Part shown: in pieces, positions 26,108-33,807 of the stretch | Layout: each line of letters opens with the position of its first letter | Position numbering within the stretch: position 1 is the first letter of the stretch | From: Halorubrum halodurans | GTDB taxonomy: Archaea > Halobacteriota > Halobacteria > Halobacteriales > Haloferacaceae | Direction: 5' to 3' | Assembly (NCBI RefSeq): GCF_002252985.1 | Contig: NZ_NHPJ01000085.1 | Location: 46,548 to 110,547, forward strand | Length of the DNA stretch: 64,000 bases | The notes under the pieces: model-generated | The model's input: the letters and a program-made list of their open reading frames with translations, nothing else | Told to the model about the DNA's origin: nothing | Database searches by the model: none | Position numbers and translations under genes: made by a program

Positions 26108-26275
26108 ACGCCCCCGTCGCCCCGTGGTCACCTAAACGGTCGGGATCCGGGCGTCGGTCGGGGCCGCGGGACGTGGGTGGCGGCGACGCGCGACGACCGT
26201 CGCACATGAGAAACGCCTTTGCGGCGGCGCCCCCGGTATCGATCCAATGCGACACAGCCGCGAGCGGCCTCGACT

Positions 26276-26345
26276 CGTCCACGGGAGCGGTACCGTCCAC
26301 GAAGGTGGTGTGGCCCGCGGAATCGGTGCCGTCCACGGGAGTGGT
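26276..26345. repeat. 18-base-period tandem repeat at the helicase 5' end
   Basis: Four units with an 18-base period start at 26276, 26294, 26312 (diverged) and 26330. The three good copies share CGTCCACG followed by RRRGYGGT. The array ends six bases before the GTG start at 26351. Because 18 is a multiple of three, the array reads as a hexapeptide repeat (RPRERY, RPRRWC, GPRNRC, RPREWC) in the helicase frame. Confidence 0.7.
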
Positions 26346-26350
26346 GCGGC

Positions 26351-28693
26351 GTGAAGGTCGCGGACGCGGTCCCGGAGTTCGCGGACGCCTTCGGGTTCGA
26401 GGAGTTCAACCGGATGCAACGCGAGGCGCTGCCGGGGATCGTCGAGACCGACCACAACGTCGTCGCCTCCGCGCCGACCGCCTCGGGAAAGACGGCGCTC
26501 GCCGAGCTCGCGATCTGTAAGACCCTCTCGGAGGGCGGAACGGCGCTGTTCGTCGCCCCGCTCCGCGCGCTCACGAACGAGAAGGAGAGCGAGTGGGAGC
26601 GGTTCGAGGAGCTCGGCTACTCCGTGTACGTCGTCTCCGGCGAGCGCGACCTCAACCCCCGGCGCGCCGAGCGCGCCGACGTGCTCGTCACGACGCCCGA
26701 GAAGGCCGACAGCGCGACCCGGAAACACGACTCGGCGCGCTACTCCTTCATCACCGACGTCGACTGCGTCGTCATCGACGAGGTCCACCTGCTCGACTCC
26801 GAGAAGCGCGGGGCCGTGTTGGAGGTCACCGTCTCGCGGCTCCGGCGGCTCCAGGACCCCCGCGTCGTCGCGCTCTCGGCGACGATGCCGAACGTCGACG
26901 ACGTGGCCGAGTGGCTCGACGCTCCCGCCGAAACCACCTACTCGTTCGGCGAGGAGTATCGCCCGGTCGACTTGGAGACCGGCGTCAAGACGTACAGTCA
27001 CGGCTCGAACGCCTTCGCCGACAAGTACCGCCGGCTCTATCGGGCGATCGACCTGGCCGAGCCGCACGTCCGCGAGGACGGGCAGGCGCTCGTGTTCGTC
27101 TCCTCGCGACAGGACACGGTTCAGGCGGCGAAGAAGGCACGCGACGAGATCACGGAACGGGACGTCCCGATCGACTCGCGGGGCGACTACGACTTCCACA
27201 CCGACGCGACGGAGCTCTCGAACGACACCCTGCGACAGTCCGTCCTCGACGGCGTCGGCTTCCACCACGCCGGGCTCTCGAAGGGGGACCGCGACCGCGT
27301 CGAGGCGTGGTTCAAGCAGGGGAAGATCAAGCTGCTCTTCTCGACGTCCACGCTCGCGTGGGGCGTGAACCTCCCCGCGCGCTGCGTCGTCATCCGCGAC
27401 ACGAAGTACCACGATCCCCTGGAGGGGGAGACCGACATCTCGCCGCTCGACGTGCTCCAGATGCTCGGGCGGGCGGGCCGCCCCGGCTACGACGACGTGG
27501 GGTACGGCTGGGTGGTGTGTGACCGCGCGGACGCCGACAAGTACCGAACCCTCCTCCGGGAGGGCAAGGAGATCGAGTCGCGGCTCGCGGCGGAGCTGGA
27601 GTCGCACCTCAACGCCGAGGTCGCGATGGGGACGATCCGCGATCTGGGGGACGTGATGGAGTGGCTGAAGACGACGTTCTACTACGTCCGCGCACGGTCG
27701 GAGCCGGAGGCGTACGGCTTCGACGGCCTCCGCGACCGCGTGCGCGACACCCTCGACTCGCTGGTCGAGGAGGGGTTCGTCGCGGCCGACGACGACCTCG
27801 CGGTCGAGCCGACGACCCTGGGTCGGCTCGCCTCGAAGTACTACATGCGCCTCGAGACCGCCCGACAGTTCCGCGACCTCGCGGAGCGCGACCGGCTCAC
27901 CGTCGATTCGGTGCTCGAGACGGTCGCCGCCGCCGGCGAGTTCGACTCGGTGTCGGCGCGCTCCGCCGAGTCGGACGCGGTCGACCGGATCCTGGATGGC
28001 CGCGACACCGACCTCGAGGACGGCCACCGCAAGGTGTTCGCCATCCTGCTCGCGGGGATGGCCGACGCGACCCCCTCGGACCTCCGCTCGGACGCGTGGG
28101 TGATCCGCCAGAACGCGCTCCGCCTGCTCGCGGCGCTCTCGGAGTTCCTCGACCGGTTCTCCGGCCCGCGGGCGGCCAACCTCGCGTGCCGGATCGAGGC
28201 GCGGCTCGAACACGGCGTCTCCCGCGAGGCGGTCGCACTCACCGCGATCGACGGCGTCGGATCGGGACGCGCGGAGCGGCTCGCCGACGCCGGACTGACC
28301 TCGCCGGCCGCGGTCGTCGAGGCCGGCCCGGAGGCGCTCGCGAACGCCGGGATGAGCGACTCGGTGGCCGAGCGGATCGTCGAGGCCGCGGGCGAGTGTC
28401 CGCGGATCGACGTCGACTGGGGGGCGTTCCCCGAGACCGTCGCCGCCGGCGAGAACGAGCTGTGCGAGGTCGGCGTCTCGACGGCGGGCGGCGGCGCGCA
28501 CGTCGGGATCCGCGTCACCGTCAACGACGTGGAGATGACCGAGACCGCGACGTACCTCGACGGGGAGACGACGACCCCGATCGGCGTGTTCGGCCCGCCG
28601 GACGCCGACGAACTCGAGTTCGTCGTCGAGGTGGTCTTCCCCGACCTGCCGCTGATGCCCGTGCGCGCCAGTCGAACCGTTCGGGTGGAGTAG
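26351..28693 (+). CDS. Ski2-like / Hel308-related superfamily 2 DNA-RNA helicase
   Basis: A 780-residue protein from the GTG at 26351. Motifs in order: Q-motif region GFEEFNRMQREALPGI; Walker A APTASGKTALAELA; DEVH in VIDEVHLLDSEKRG; SAT in ALSATMPNVDD; motif IV-V region HHAGLSKGDRDRVE and STSTLAWGVNLPARCVVI; and motif VI QMLGRAGRPGYDDVG. A winged helix and a Sec63-like helical domain follow, with an HhH element (IDGVGSGRAERLADAG). A C-terminal Ig-like FN3 domain ends the protein, as in Brr2/ASH-Ski2 relatives. It probably remodels forks or structured RNA. An in-frame start at 26219 would add a basic hexapeptide-repeat tail; I judge it non-coding. Confidence 0.88.
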   Translation: MKVADAVPEFADAFGFEEFNRMQREALPGIVETDHNVVASAPTASGKTALAELAICKTLSEGGTALFVAPLRALTNEKESEWERFEELGYSVYVVSGERDLNPRRAERADVLVTTPEKADSATRKHDSARYSFITDVDCVVIDEVHLLDSEKRGAVLEVTVSRLRRLQDPRVVALSATMPNVDDVAEWLDAPAETTYSFGEEYRPVDLETGVKTYSHGSNAFADKYRRLYRAIDLAEPHVREDGQALVFVSSRQDTVQAAKKARDEITERDVPIDSRGDYDFHTDATELSNDTLRQSVLDGVGFHHAGLSKGDRDRVEAWFKQGKIKLLFSTSTLAWGVNLPARCVVIRDTKYHDPLEGETDISPLDVLQMLGRAGRPGYDDVGYGWVVCDRADADKYRTLLREGKEIESRLAAELESHLNAEVAMGTIRDLGDVMEWLKTTFYYVRARSEPEAYGFDGLRDRVRDTLDSLVEEGFVAADDDLAVEPTTLGRLASKYYMRLETARQFRDLAERDRLTVDSVLETVAAAGEFDSVSARSAESDAVDRILDGRDTDLEDGHRKVFAILLAGMADATPSDLRSDAWVIRQNALRLLAALSEFLDRFSGPRAANLACRIEARLEHGVSREAVALTAIDGVGSGRAERLADAGLTSPAAVVEAGPEALANAGMSDSVAERIVEAAGECPRIDVDWGAFPETVAAGENELCEVGVSTAGGGAHVGIRVTVNDVEMTETATYLDGETTTPIGVFGPPDADELEFVVEVVFPDLPLMPVRASRTVRVE

Positions 28694-28713
28694 GGAACGA
28701 GTGCGGTGGCGTC

Positions 28714-29072
28714 GCCGGCGGCTCCGCCGCCGGCTTCAAGCGAGAGCTTCGCTCTCGCCCTGCGCCTCCGAGTGCCCCGCAGGGGCGCGAGGAGCCCGCG
28801 AGGGACGCCACGAGCGAAGCGAGTGGCAACGAGGCGCTCCGCGCCTCTGGCAGCCGGCGGCGAAGCCGCCGGCGACGAGGCTGGGGAGGCGTGAGGTGCG
28901 GTTGCGGTGCTGTACGGGGCGGGACTCAAAGGGGCAGTCGCGATTCCCGCGAGCGTAAGCGAGCGGGAAGTCGAGAGACGAAGTCTCTCGGAAGGACGAA
29001 GCACGGCGACGGAAACACCGCAGCGAGCAACGCGAAGCAAGGAGCGCACCGAGCCGCGCGAGTCCTCGCGGC
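28714..29072. repeat. Cluster of short hairpins in the gene-free spacer after the helicase
   Basis: The 29-kb spacer (28694-29376) has no gene I can support. It holds consecutive perfect or near-perfect palindromes, many with three-base loops: 28714-28734 (9-bp stem, TCC), 28740-28758 (8 bp, TTC), 28774-28786 (5 bp, GCA), 28808-28826, 28831-28847 (7 bp, TCC), 28853-28873 (9 bp, GAA), 28944-28968, 28972-28990 (8 bp, GAA) and 29057-29070. Copy 2 of the 31-base repeat lies at 28872-28902. The density far exceeds anything needed for one terminator. Confidence 0.75.
28872..28902. repeat. 31-base GC-rich repeat, copy 2
   Basis: This is identical over 31 bases to 6401-6431. It overlaps the last base pairs of the 28853-28873 hairpin. 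Confidence 0.8.
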
Positions 29073-29150
29073 TGGGGCTTTGATGATGTCTTCCGTAGTC
29101 GTGTTCACCGCATCAGCACCAACAGATGAGTGATCGGTTGGATCTTTCGC

Positions 29151-29187
29151 GGAGCGGATCTTGAGTCCGTCGCCGTTTCCGGTCTTG
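29151..29187 (-). pseudogene. tRNA-Leu fragment (anticodon and D-arm region)
   Basis: Thirty-five of 37 bases match the anticodon-arm to D-arm part of the intact tRNA-Leu at 29377-29459, on the same strand. The rest of the tRNA is not found beside it. It is probably a scar of tRNA-targeted integration or of a tRNA duplication followed by deletion. Confidence 0.65.
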
Positions 29188-29284
29188 AACACCTACGACT
29201 AGTGAGGAATTCCGAGTGAAGTTTTTGCGAGGGAAGAACGCTCCGAGAGCGCCCTTCCGCATCACGGGGGATGGACCCCGGCGA

Positions 29285-29310
29285 TGCGAGGGGAGGGATT
29301 TGAACCACGG
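29285..29310 (-). pseudogene. tRNA-Leu 3'-end fragment (att-like)
   Basis: The 3' acceptor and T-arm sequence of the tRNA-Leu is repeated here with a one-base deletion (TTTGAACCACGG here versus TTTGAACCCACGG in the gene). An inverted T-arm-like piece, GATTCGAATCCCTCC, follows at 29331-29345, so the two can form a hairpin. Duplication of a tRNA 3' end is the usual footprint of an archaeal integrase. Confidence 0.65.
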
Positions 29311-29376
29311 TCGCGCCGAAGGCGCTCCCTGATTCGAATCCCTCCGTCGTGCATTCGCGCGCTGTGGCGCGCTCAT

Positions 29377-29459
29377 GCGAGGGGAGGGATTTGAACCCAC
29401 GGACCTCTACAGGAGCGGATCTTGAGTCCGCCGCCGTTTCCGGGCTTGGCTACCCTCGC
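29377..29459 (-). tRNA. tRNA-Leu (anticodon CAA)
   Basis: Read on the minus strand, the 83-base sequence folds as a class II tRNA. The acceptor GCGAGGG pairs with CCCTCGC; the anticodon stem GCGGA/TCCGC encloses the loop CTCAAGA with anticodon CAA; a 14-base variable arm follows; and the T-loop is TTCAAAT. No intron is visible and CCA is not encoded. The T-stem has one T-T mismatch (GTGGG with CCCTC). It reads UUG leucine codons. Partial copies lie 67-226 bases downstream. Confidence 0.9.
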
Positions 29460-29489
29460 ACGCGGTCGTGGATTCGACGCCGCAGCCCT

Positions 29490-30650
29490 TTATGCCGTCG
29501 GTTCCGCGCCGACCAGCCGCGCCTCGAACCCGCCCGCCCGCGACTCGCCGACCTCCAGCGTCCAGCCGTGAGCGGCCGCGACGCGCTCGACGATCGCGAG
29601 CCCGATCCCGGTTCCGCCGTCCTTCGAGACGCCGAACTCCGTCACCGCCTCCCGCTCCTCCTCGGGGAGGCCCGGCCCGTCGTCGGCGACGTACACGCCG
29701 CGGTCGTCGACGCCGACGCGAACCGTCGGCGCCTCCCCGGCGTGCTCGAAGGCGTTCGAGAGCAGGTTCCCGAGCGCCCGCCGGAGGAGGCTCGGGTCCG
29801 CGAGCACCGGTCCCCCGTCCTCCACGACGAGGGTCGCGCCGGCGGAGGGGTCGCCGAAGTCGCCCGACTCCCAGCAGTCACGCGCGAGCTCGCCCAGATC
29901 GACCGCGGTCTCCTCGACCGCTATCGCCGCCGGCTCGCGCGCCAGCACCAGCGCGTCGTCGATCAGCGCCCCGATCCGGTCGAGCGCCTCCTCGGCGGGA
30001 TCCAGCCGGTCGAGGTCGCCGGTCTCGCGGGTCAGATCGACGTATCCCCTCGCGACCGACAGCGGGTTCCGCAGGTCGTGTGAGAGGAACCCGGAGAGCC
30101 GCTCGAGCCGTTCGTTCAGCCGTTCGAGTTCGCGCTCCCGCTCGACGCGAGCCGTGACGTCGCGGATGACCCCGACGACGCCGACGATCCGGGAGCCGGC
30201 CAAGGGGTCGTCGCCGCCGTCCGCTCCGTTCCCGATCCGACCGAGCTCCGCCGCGGTCAGCGGCGTGAGCCGAGTCTCCGTGGTCACGGACGACCCGTCG
30301 TCGAGCGTCGTCGTGAGCTGGATCCGCTCCTCCTCGGCGTCACCCGAGAGAACGCGCTCGGCCGCCTCGCGATACCGGTCGCCCTCCTCTTCGGGCCAGT
30401 AGCCCGCCTCGACGAGCCGCTCGGGGTGTTTCGCGAGGAGGAGGTCGTCGTCGAACCCCGTCACCTCCCGGAGCCGGTCGTTGGCGAACACCCGGACGCG
30501 GTCGGCGTCGAGCACGTACGCTCCGTCGCGGATGGCGTCGACGACCGCCGCGGCGTACCGATCGCGGTCGCGATCCCGCCCTTGACCGTCGTCCGGGGCG
30601 TCTTCGTCCGTCGAGACCCCGTCGTGGTCCGGGGTCTCCTCGTCGTCCAT
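29490..30650 (-). CDS. PAS-domain sensor histidine kinase
   Basis: A 386-residue soluble kinase. A disordered acidic N-terminus is followed by one PAS domain (about residues 30-165), then a HisKA helix pair with the phospho-accepting His in LSGFLSHDLRNPLSVARGYV near residue 190. The HATPase domain has the N-box LGNLLSNAFEHAG, VADDGPGLP and GTGIGLAIVERV. No membrane segment or receiver is present, so it senses a cytoplasmic signal and must pass phosphate to an unlinked regulator. It lies 30 bases beyond the tRNA-Leu gene. Confidence 0.9.
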   Translation of the reverse strand: MDDEETPDHDGVSTDEDAPDDGQGRDRDRDRYAAAVVDAIRDGAYVLDADRVRVFANDRLREVTGFDDDLLLAKHPERLVEAGYWPEEEGDRYREAAERVLSGDAEEERIQLTTTLDDGSSVTTETRLTPLTAAELGRIGNGADGGDDPLAGSRIVGVVGVIRDVTARVERERELERLNERLERLSGFLSHDLRNPLSVARGYVDLTRETGDLDRLDPAEEALDRIGALIDDALVLAREPAAIAVEETAVDLGELARDCWESGDFGDPSAGATLVVEDGGPVLADPSLLRRALGNLLSNAFEHAGEAPTVRVGVDDRGVYVADDGPGLPEEEREAVTEFGVSKDGGTGIGLAIVERVAAAHGWTLEVGESRAGGFEARLVGAEPTA

Positions 30651-30729
30651 GGACCGAGCACGGAGGCGAGCGATAAGTGTGCGGCGATGTCCGCGAAACG
30701 GTTAGGTCGCTGGCGACGCGACTGGCGGC

Positions 30730-31224
30730 ATGGACGATCACACCCGCGATCCGGGCGTCGCCCCGCCGATATCGGGCGAACCCGTGGGCTGGCGGCGCGA
30801 CCGGACCGCGTCGAACGGGTGGGAACACGGGACGCTCCGGCGGGCGGTGGTCCACGGCGTCCGGCTGTACAACGACGGCGCGTATCACGAATCTCACGAC
30901 TGCTTCGAGGACGAGTGGTACAACTACGGCCGCGGGACCACGGAGAGCACCTTCCTCCACGGGATGGTCCAGGTCGCGGCGGGCGCGTACAAGCGCGTCG
31001 ACTTCGGGAGCGACGCGGGGATGCGGAGCCTCTTCGAGACCGCGCTCCAGTACCTCCGCGGCGTCCCGGCCGACTACTACGGGGTCGCGGTCGACGAGGT
31101 CCGCACGACGCTCACGGCCGCCCTCGACGACCCGACCGCGATCGACGGCTGGCGGATCGAGCTCGACGGCGACCGGCCGACCGCCGGTCCGGACAGCTAC
31201 GCGTACGCGGAGGAGCTCGATTGA
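30730..31224 (+). CDS. DUF309 domain protein
   Basis: A 164-residue protein. The DUF309 signature runs from about residue 42: [20 protein letters not shown], then [20 protein letters not shown] and [11 protein letters not shown]. This helical fold with the HExxE/D-like [11 protein letters not shown] motif suggests a metal or small-ligand site, but the family has no established function. It is divergent from the kinase gene; the region 30651-30729 must hold both promoters. Confidence 0.85.
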   Translation: MDDHTRDPGVAPPISGEPVGWRRDRTASNGWEHGTLRRAVVHGVRLYNDGAYHESHDCFEDEWYNYGRGTTESTFLHGMVQVAAGAYKRVDFGSDAGMRSLFETALQYLRGVPADYYGVAVDEVRTTLTAALDDPTAIDGWRIELDGDRPTAGPDSYAYAEELD

Positions 31225-31303
31225 CGGAGCGGCGACGGGGTCGGACGGGATCGCCCGCCCCGACGACCGGTTTATGTCGCCGGAGCGCGGAACGGGTACA
31301 ACG

Positions 31304-32011
31304 ATGGAGCGTCCCGGATCCGAACCCCGATCCCGGCGTCGATGTCTCCGCGCGATCGCCGGGATCGGGGTCGTCTCCCTCGCCGGGTGTCTGAACCGCG
31401 GGGGGTCGACGGAACCCACCGACGTCGACGCAAGCGAAGTCGACGTCAACGCGAGCGAAACCGACGGAGAGAACGCGACCGGAAACGACACCGAGGAGGT
31501 CGACGAGGACGCGGACGAGGGCGGCGACGGCGACAACGAGGACGACGACGGCGACAACGAGAGCGACGGCGACTCCGACGGCTCCGCGGACGCGGAGAGC
31601 GACCCGATCCACCCGGAATACGAAACCCGCGAGGTCGTCGTCGAGACCTCCGCCGGCGACGCCCTCGGGTCGGTGACCGCGGCGATCGCGGACACCGACG
31701 ACCTCCGGCGCACGGGGCTGAGCGACACGGAATCGCTCCCCGAGGACCGCGGCATGCTGTTCGTCCACGGGTCGGTCCGGAGCCTGACCTACTGGATGCG
31801 CGAGATGGACTTCGGGATCGACATCGTGTTCGCGGACGCCGAGGGCGTCATCACCGGGATCCACCACGCGCCGGCGCCGGGCCCCGACGAGGACGGGACG
31901 GATCAGACGTACGGCGGCCGCGGGAAGTACGTCCTCGAGGTCGCCTACCGGTGGACCGAGGAGCGCGGCGTGAGCGTCGGCGACGTGCTCGTCTTCGATC
32001 CGGTCGAGTGA
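31304..32011 (+). CDS. Tat-exported DUF192 lipoprotein
   Basis: A 235-residue protein. The N-terminus SRRRCLRAIAGIGVVSLAGC carries a twin-arginine signal and a lipobox with Cys29 as the lipidation site. A long Asp/Glu/Asn-rich linker runs over residues 38-100. DUF192 follows, with the conserved TGLSDTESLPEDRGMLFVHG, LTYWMREMDFGIDIVFAD and GRGKYVLEVAYRWTEERGV segments. DUF192 proteins are small surface-associated domains of unknown role. The start ATG at 31304 follows a TTTATGT box by about 30 bases. The extreme acidic linker is typical of haloarchaeal cell-surface lipoproteins. Confidence 0.88.
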   Translation: MERPGSEPRSRRRCLRAIAGIGVVSLAGCLNRGGSTEPTDVDASEVDVNASETDGENATGNDTEEVDEDADEGGDGDNEDDDGDNESDGDSDGSADAESDPIHPEYETREVVVETSAGDALGSVTAAIADTDDLRRTGLSDTESLPEDRGMLFVHGSVRSLTYWMREMDFGIDIVFADAEGVITGIHHAPAPGPDEDGTDQTYGGRGKYVLEVAYRWTEERGVSVGDVLVFDPVE

Positions 32012-32196
32012 GTGGGCCACCGTGATCGGTCGGTCGCGTGGGGGAGTCGCCGCCGTCGGCTACGACCGGCAAACGACCGACCGATCCGTTTCACTCCTCG
32101 GAACGCCGGGACGCACACGAGCACCGGAACGAACGGGCGTACCGACGCCGTCCCAGGATCCCCGTTCTCCGTGAGCGTGAGTCGCCTCTCCGCTGC

Positions 32197-32523
32197 TCAC
32201 CCGCCGCCGGACGACTGACCGAGCGAACGAACGAGATCACCGTCGACGTAGATCCTCTCGGTTCCCGTGACCTCCACGGTGTGATTCCGCGTCTCGAACT
32301 CGACGCTCCAGGCCCGACTCTCGTGATCCACCAACTCCTCGATCGCGTCGGTCGACACGTGGTCGTACAGCGTCGTATCGAGGTTCGCCGGCTCGACCCC
32401 CTTCGCTTCGGCGAGTGCCTCGGCGATCTGATTGGCAACGGATTCCACGACCCGTCGTTGCTTGTCGATACGGATTAACTTTTCCACACTCCTCGATCGA
32501 ACGCGCTTCGGTCCGGTACGCAT
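32197..32523 (-). CDS. HalOD1 domain protein
   Basis: A 108-residue protein with a basic N-terminus and a HalOD1 domain from about residue 24: RVVESVANQIAEALAEAKGV, TTLYDHVSTDAIEELVD, and a C-terminal beta region EVTGTERIYVDGDLVRSL. It is the second stand-alone HalOD1 protein of the window. A start further in (at VEKLIRI) is possible because the first ten residues are unusually basic for this proteome. The stretch 32012-32196 upstream on the other strand holds nothing I recognise. Confidence 0.75.
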   Translation of the reverse strand: MRTGPKRVRSRSVEKLIRIDKQRRVVESVANQIAEALAEAKGVEPANLDTTLYDHVSTDAIEELVDHESRAWSVEFETRNHTVEVTGTERIYVDGDLVRSLGQSSGGG

Positions 32524-32596
32524 CGAGATCCGGCTCTCGAGCCGTGACCCGGAGACGGACTCGGCAGCATCCGAACCCCGTTGTCACTCGGACGGT

Positions 32597-32604
32597 ATAT
32601 TTAA
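32597..32604 (+). promoter_or_regulatory. TATA box of the 156-residue membrane protein gene
   Basis: TATATTTA about 30-36 bases upstream of the ATG at 32633. It fits an archaeal promoter with a near-leaderless transcript. Confidence 0.7.
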
Positions 32605-32632
32605 CACAGATTAGTAAGATCGCTGAAATCAC

Positions 32633-33103
32633 ATGAGACGACTCGTCACACGGAGCTTCCGGGCGTACAGCGCGTTGGCCGTGACACTGGCCGGTCTCAC
32701 CGCCCTGTGGGCACTCGACGTCGTCGCGGTGCCGATACCGGTCGTCGGCTACGGCTGGCTCGGCGTCGCCGTCGTCGGGACCCTCGTCGCCGTGGGAATG
32801 TACACCGCTCCCGAAGCAACGCTCGAACGGGACGCCACCGACGAGCGGCTGGAGACGTTCGAGGAGAGCACGTTCACCGGACGGCCGCTCGAGCTGTACA
32901 TCGGCGCGCTCGCCGTGTGGGCCGCCGTCTCGTTCGGCTGGGTCGTCGGCGGGATGAGCCCCGGCGGCCTCGAGCTCGTCGGCTACGGCTGGCTGGCCAT
33001 CGCGTTCTACGGCGCCGTCGTCGTGATCGGGCTCGTGACTACCCACGGCGATGCCGTCGCTACGGCCGTCGATCCGACGGAGACGCTGAAGACGAACGAC
33101 TGA
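32633..33103 (+). CDS. Four-helix membrane protein, unknown
   Basis: A 156-residue protein with two hydrophobic hairpins: residues about 12-60 and 85-135. Each contains the phrase VGYGWLGVAVVG or VGYGWLAIAFYG, so the protein looks like an internal duplication joined by an acidic loop (APEATLERDATDERLETFEE). I do not recognise the family. A strong TATA box precedes it. The 236-base stretch after it contains a GC-rich tail and then an AT-rich promoter-like segment at 33274-33286. Confidence 0.72.
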   Translation: MRRLVTRSFRAYSALAVTLAGLTALWALDVVAVPIPVVGYGWLGVAVVGTLVAVGMYTAPEATLERDATDERLETFEESTFTGRPLELYIGALAVWAAVSFGWVVGGMSPGGLELVGYGWLAIAFYGAVVVIGLVTTHGDAVATAVDPTETLKTND

Positions 33104-33339
33104 TCCTCGCTCGTCACTCGGATCCACCGGGGGTTCGGTCGCCGACCGGCGGCCGGCGGCTCCGCCTTCGACGACGGCCTCGAGGCCCGAGGCGCGAAGT
33201 GCCCGGAGGAGCGGGCGGCATACAGCCCGAGATCCGCTGACGACGCGCGAAAACACGACACCTACACGATAACCTATTTTATATTAAACCGCCTGCTCGA
33301 AACGGTTTGCCGTTTACCATTTCCTTGTGGCGTGTCACC

Positions 33340-33807
33340 ATGGAGATGCTCCGGCCTCGCGACGGGGAGGGGGTTCCTTCGTCGACGCGACCCTACGAGA
33401 GCAACGCCAAACTCCTCGGAGACCTTCCGTGGGTCGCGTTTCCGGCGGTCGTGGCGGGTCTCGTCCTCGTCGGCGGTCAGCTTCGCACCCCGCGTCCGGG
33501 GCAGGCGGTCCCGTTGCTCGACGTCGTCGCGGTGGTTCTGGTCGTATCGCTCGCGTGGCCGCCGTCGTACCGGCTGCTGCGCGACCGGCGCCGCTCCTCG
33601 CGGGCGATCACTCCGCCGGCCGTCCCGAGTCCTCCTCGCCACGCGAGAGCCGTGCGTCGTCCTCCGTGGGCTGGTCGGGGACCGCTCCCGGTAACCGGAG
33701 AACGACCGTGGTCCCGGTCGTCGACGTCTCCTCCCGGCGTATCTCGCCGCCCGCCGAGTCGGCGATCCACCTGGTCAGCCAGAGGCCGAGCCCGCTCGCG
33801 TGAGTGA
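33340..33807 (+). CDS. Possible two-helix membrane protein overlapping a kinase 3' end
   Basis: From the ATG at 33340, about 90 residues look like a real membrane protein: two hydrophobic segments (LPWVAFPAVVAGLVLVG and LLDVVAVVLVVSLAWPP). A TTTTATATTA box at 33276-33285 lies upstream. The frame then runs on for 200 bases antisense to the end of the large histidine kinase, where the composition becomes Arg/Pro/Ser-rich as in shadow frames. The true end may have been lost by frameshift. I regard it as a possibly broken gene. Confidence 0.35.
   Translation: MEMLRPRDGEGVPSSTRPYESNAKLLGDLPWVAFPAVVAGLVLVGGQLRTPRPGQAVPLLDVVAVVLVVSLAWPPSYRLLRDRRRSSRAITPPAVPSPPRHARAVRRPPWAGRGPLPVTGERPWSRSSTSPPGVSRRPPSRRSTWSARGRARSRE

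Noticed and set aside
26219..26350. An upstream in-frame ATG for the helicase giving a 44-residue basic extension.
   Set aside because: The extension is a repeat-derived Arg/Pro/Cys sequence unlike haloarchaeal proteins, and family members begin at the GTG position.
26132..28501. A 789-codon minus-strand frame opposite the helicase.
   Set aside because: It mirrors the helicase codons, has no recognisable domain and very high Arg/Val/Leu/Asp content typical of antisense frames.
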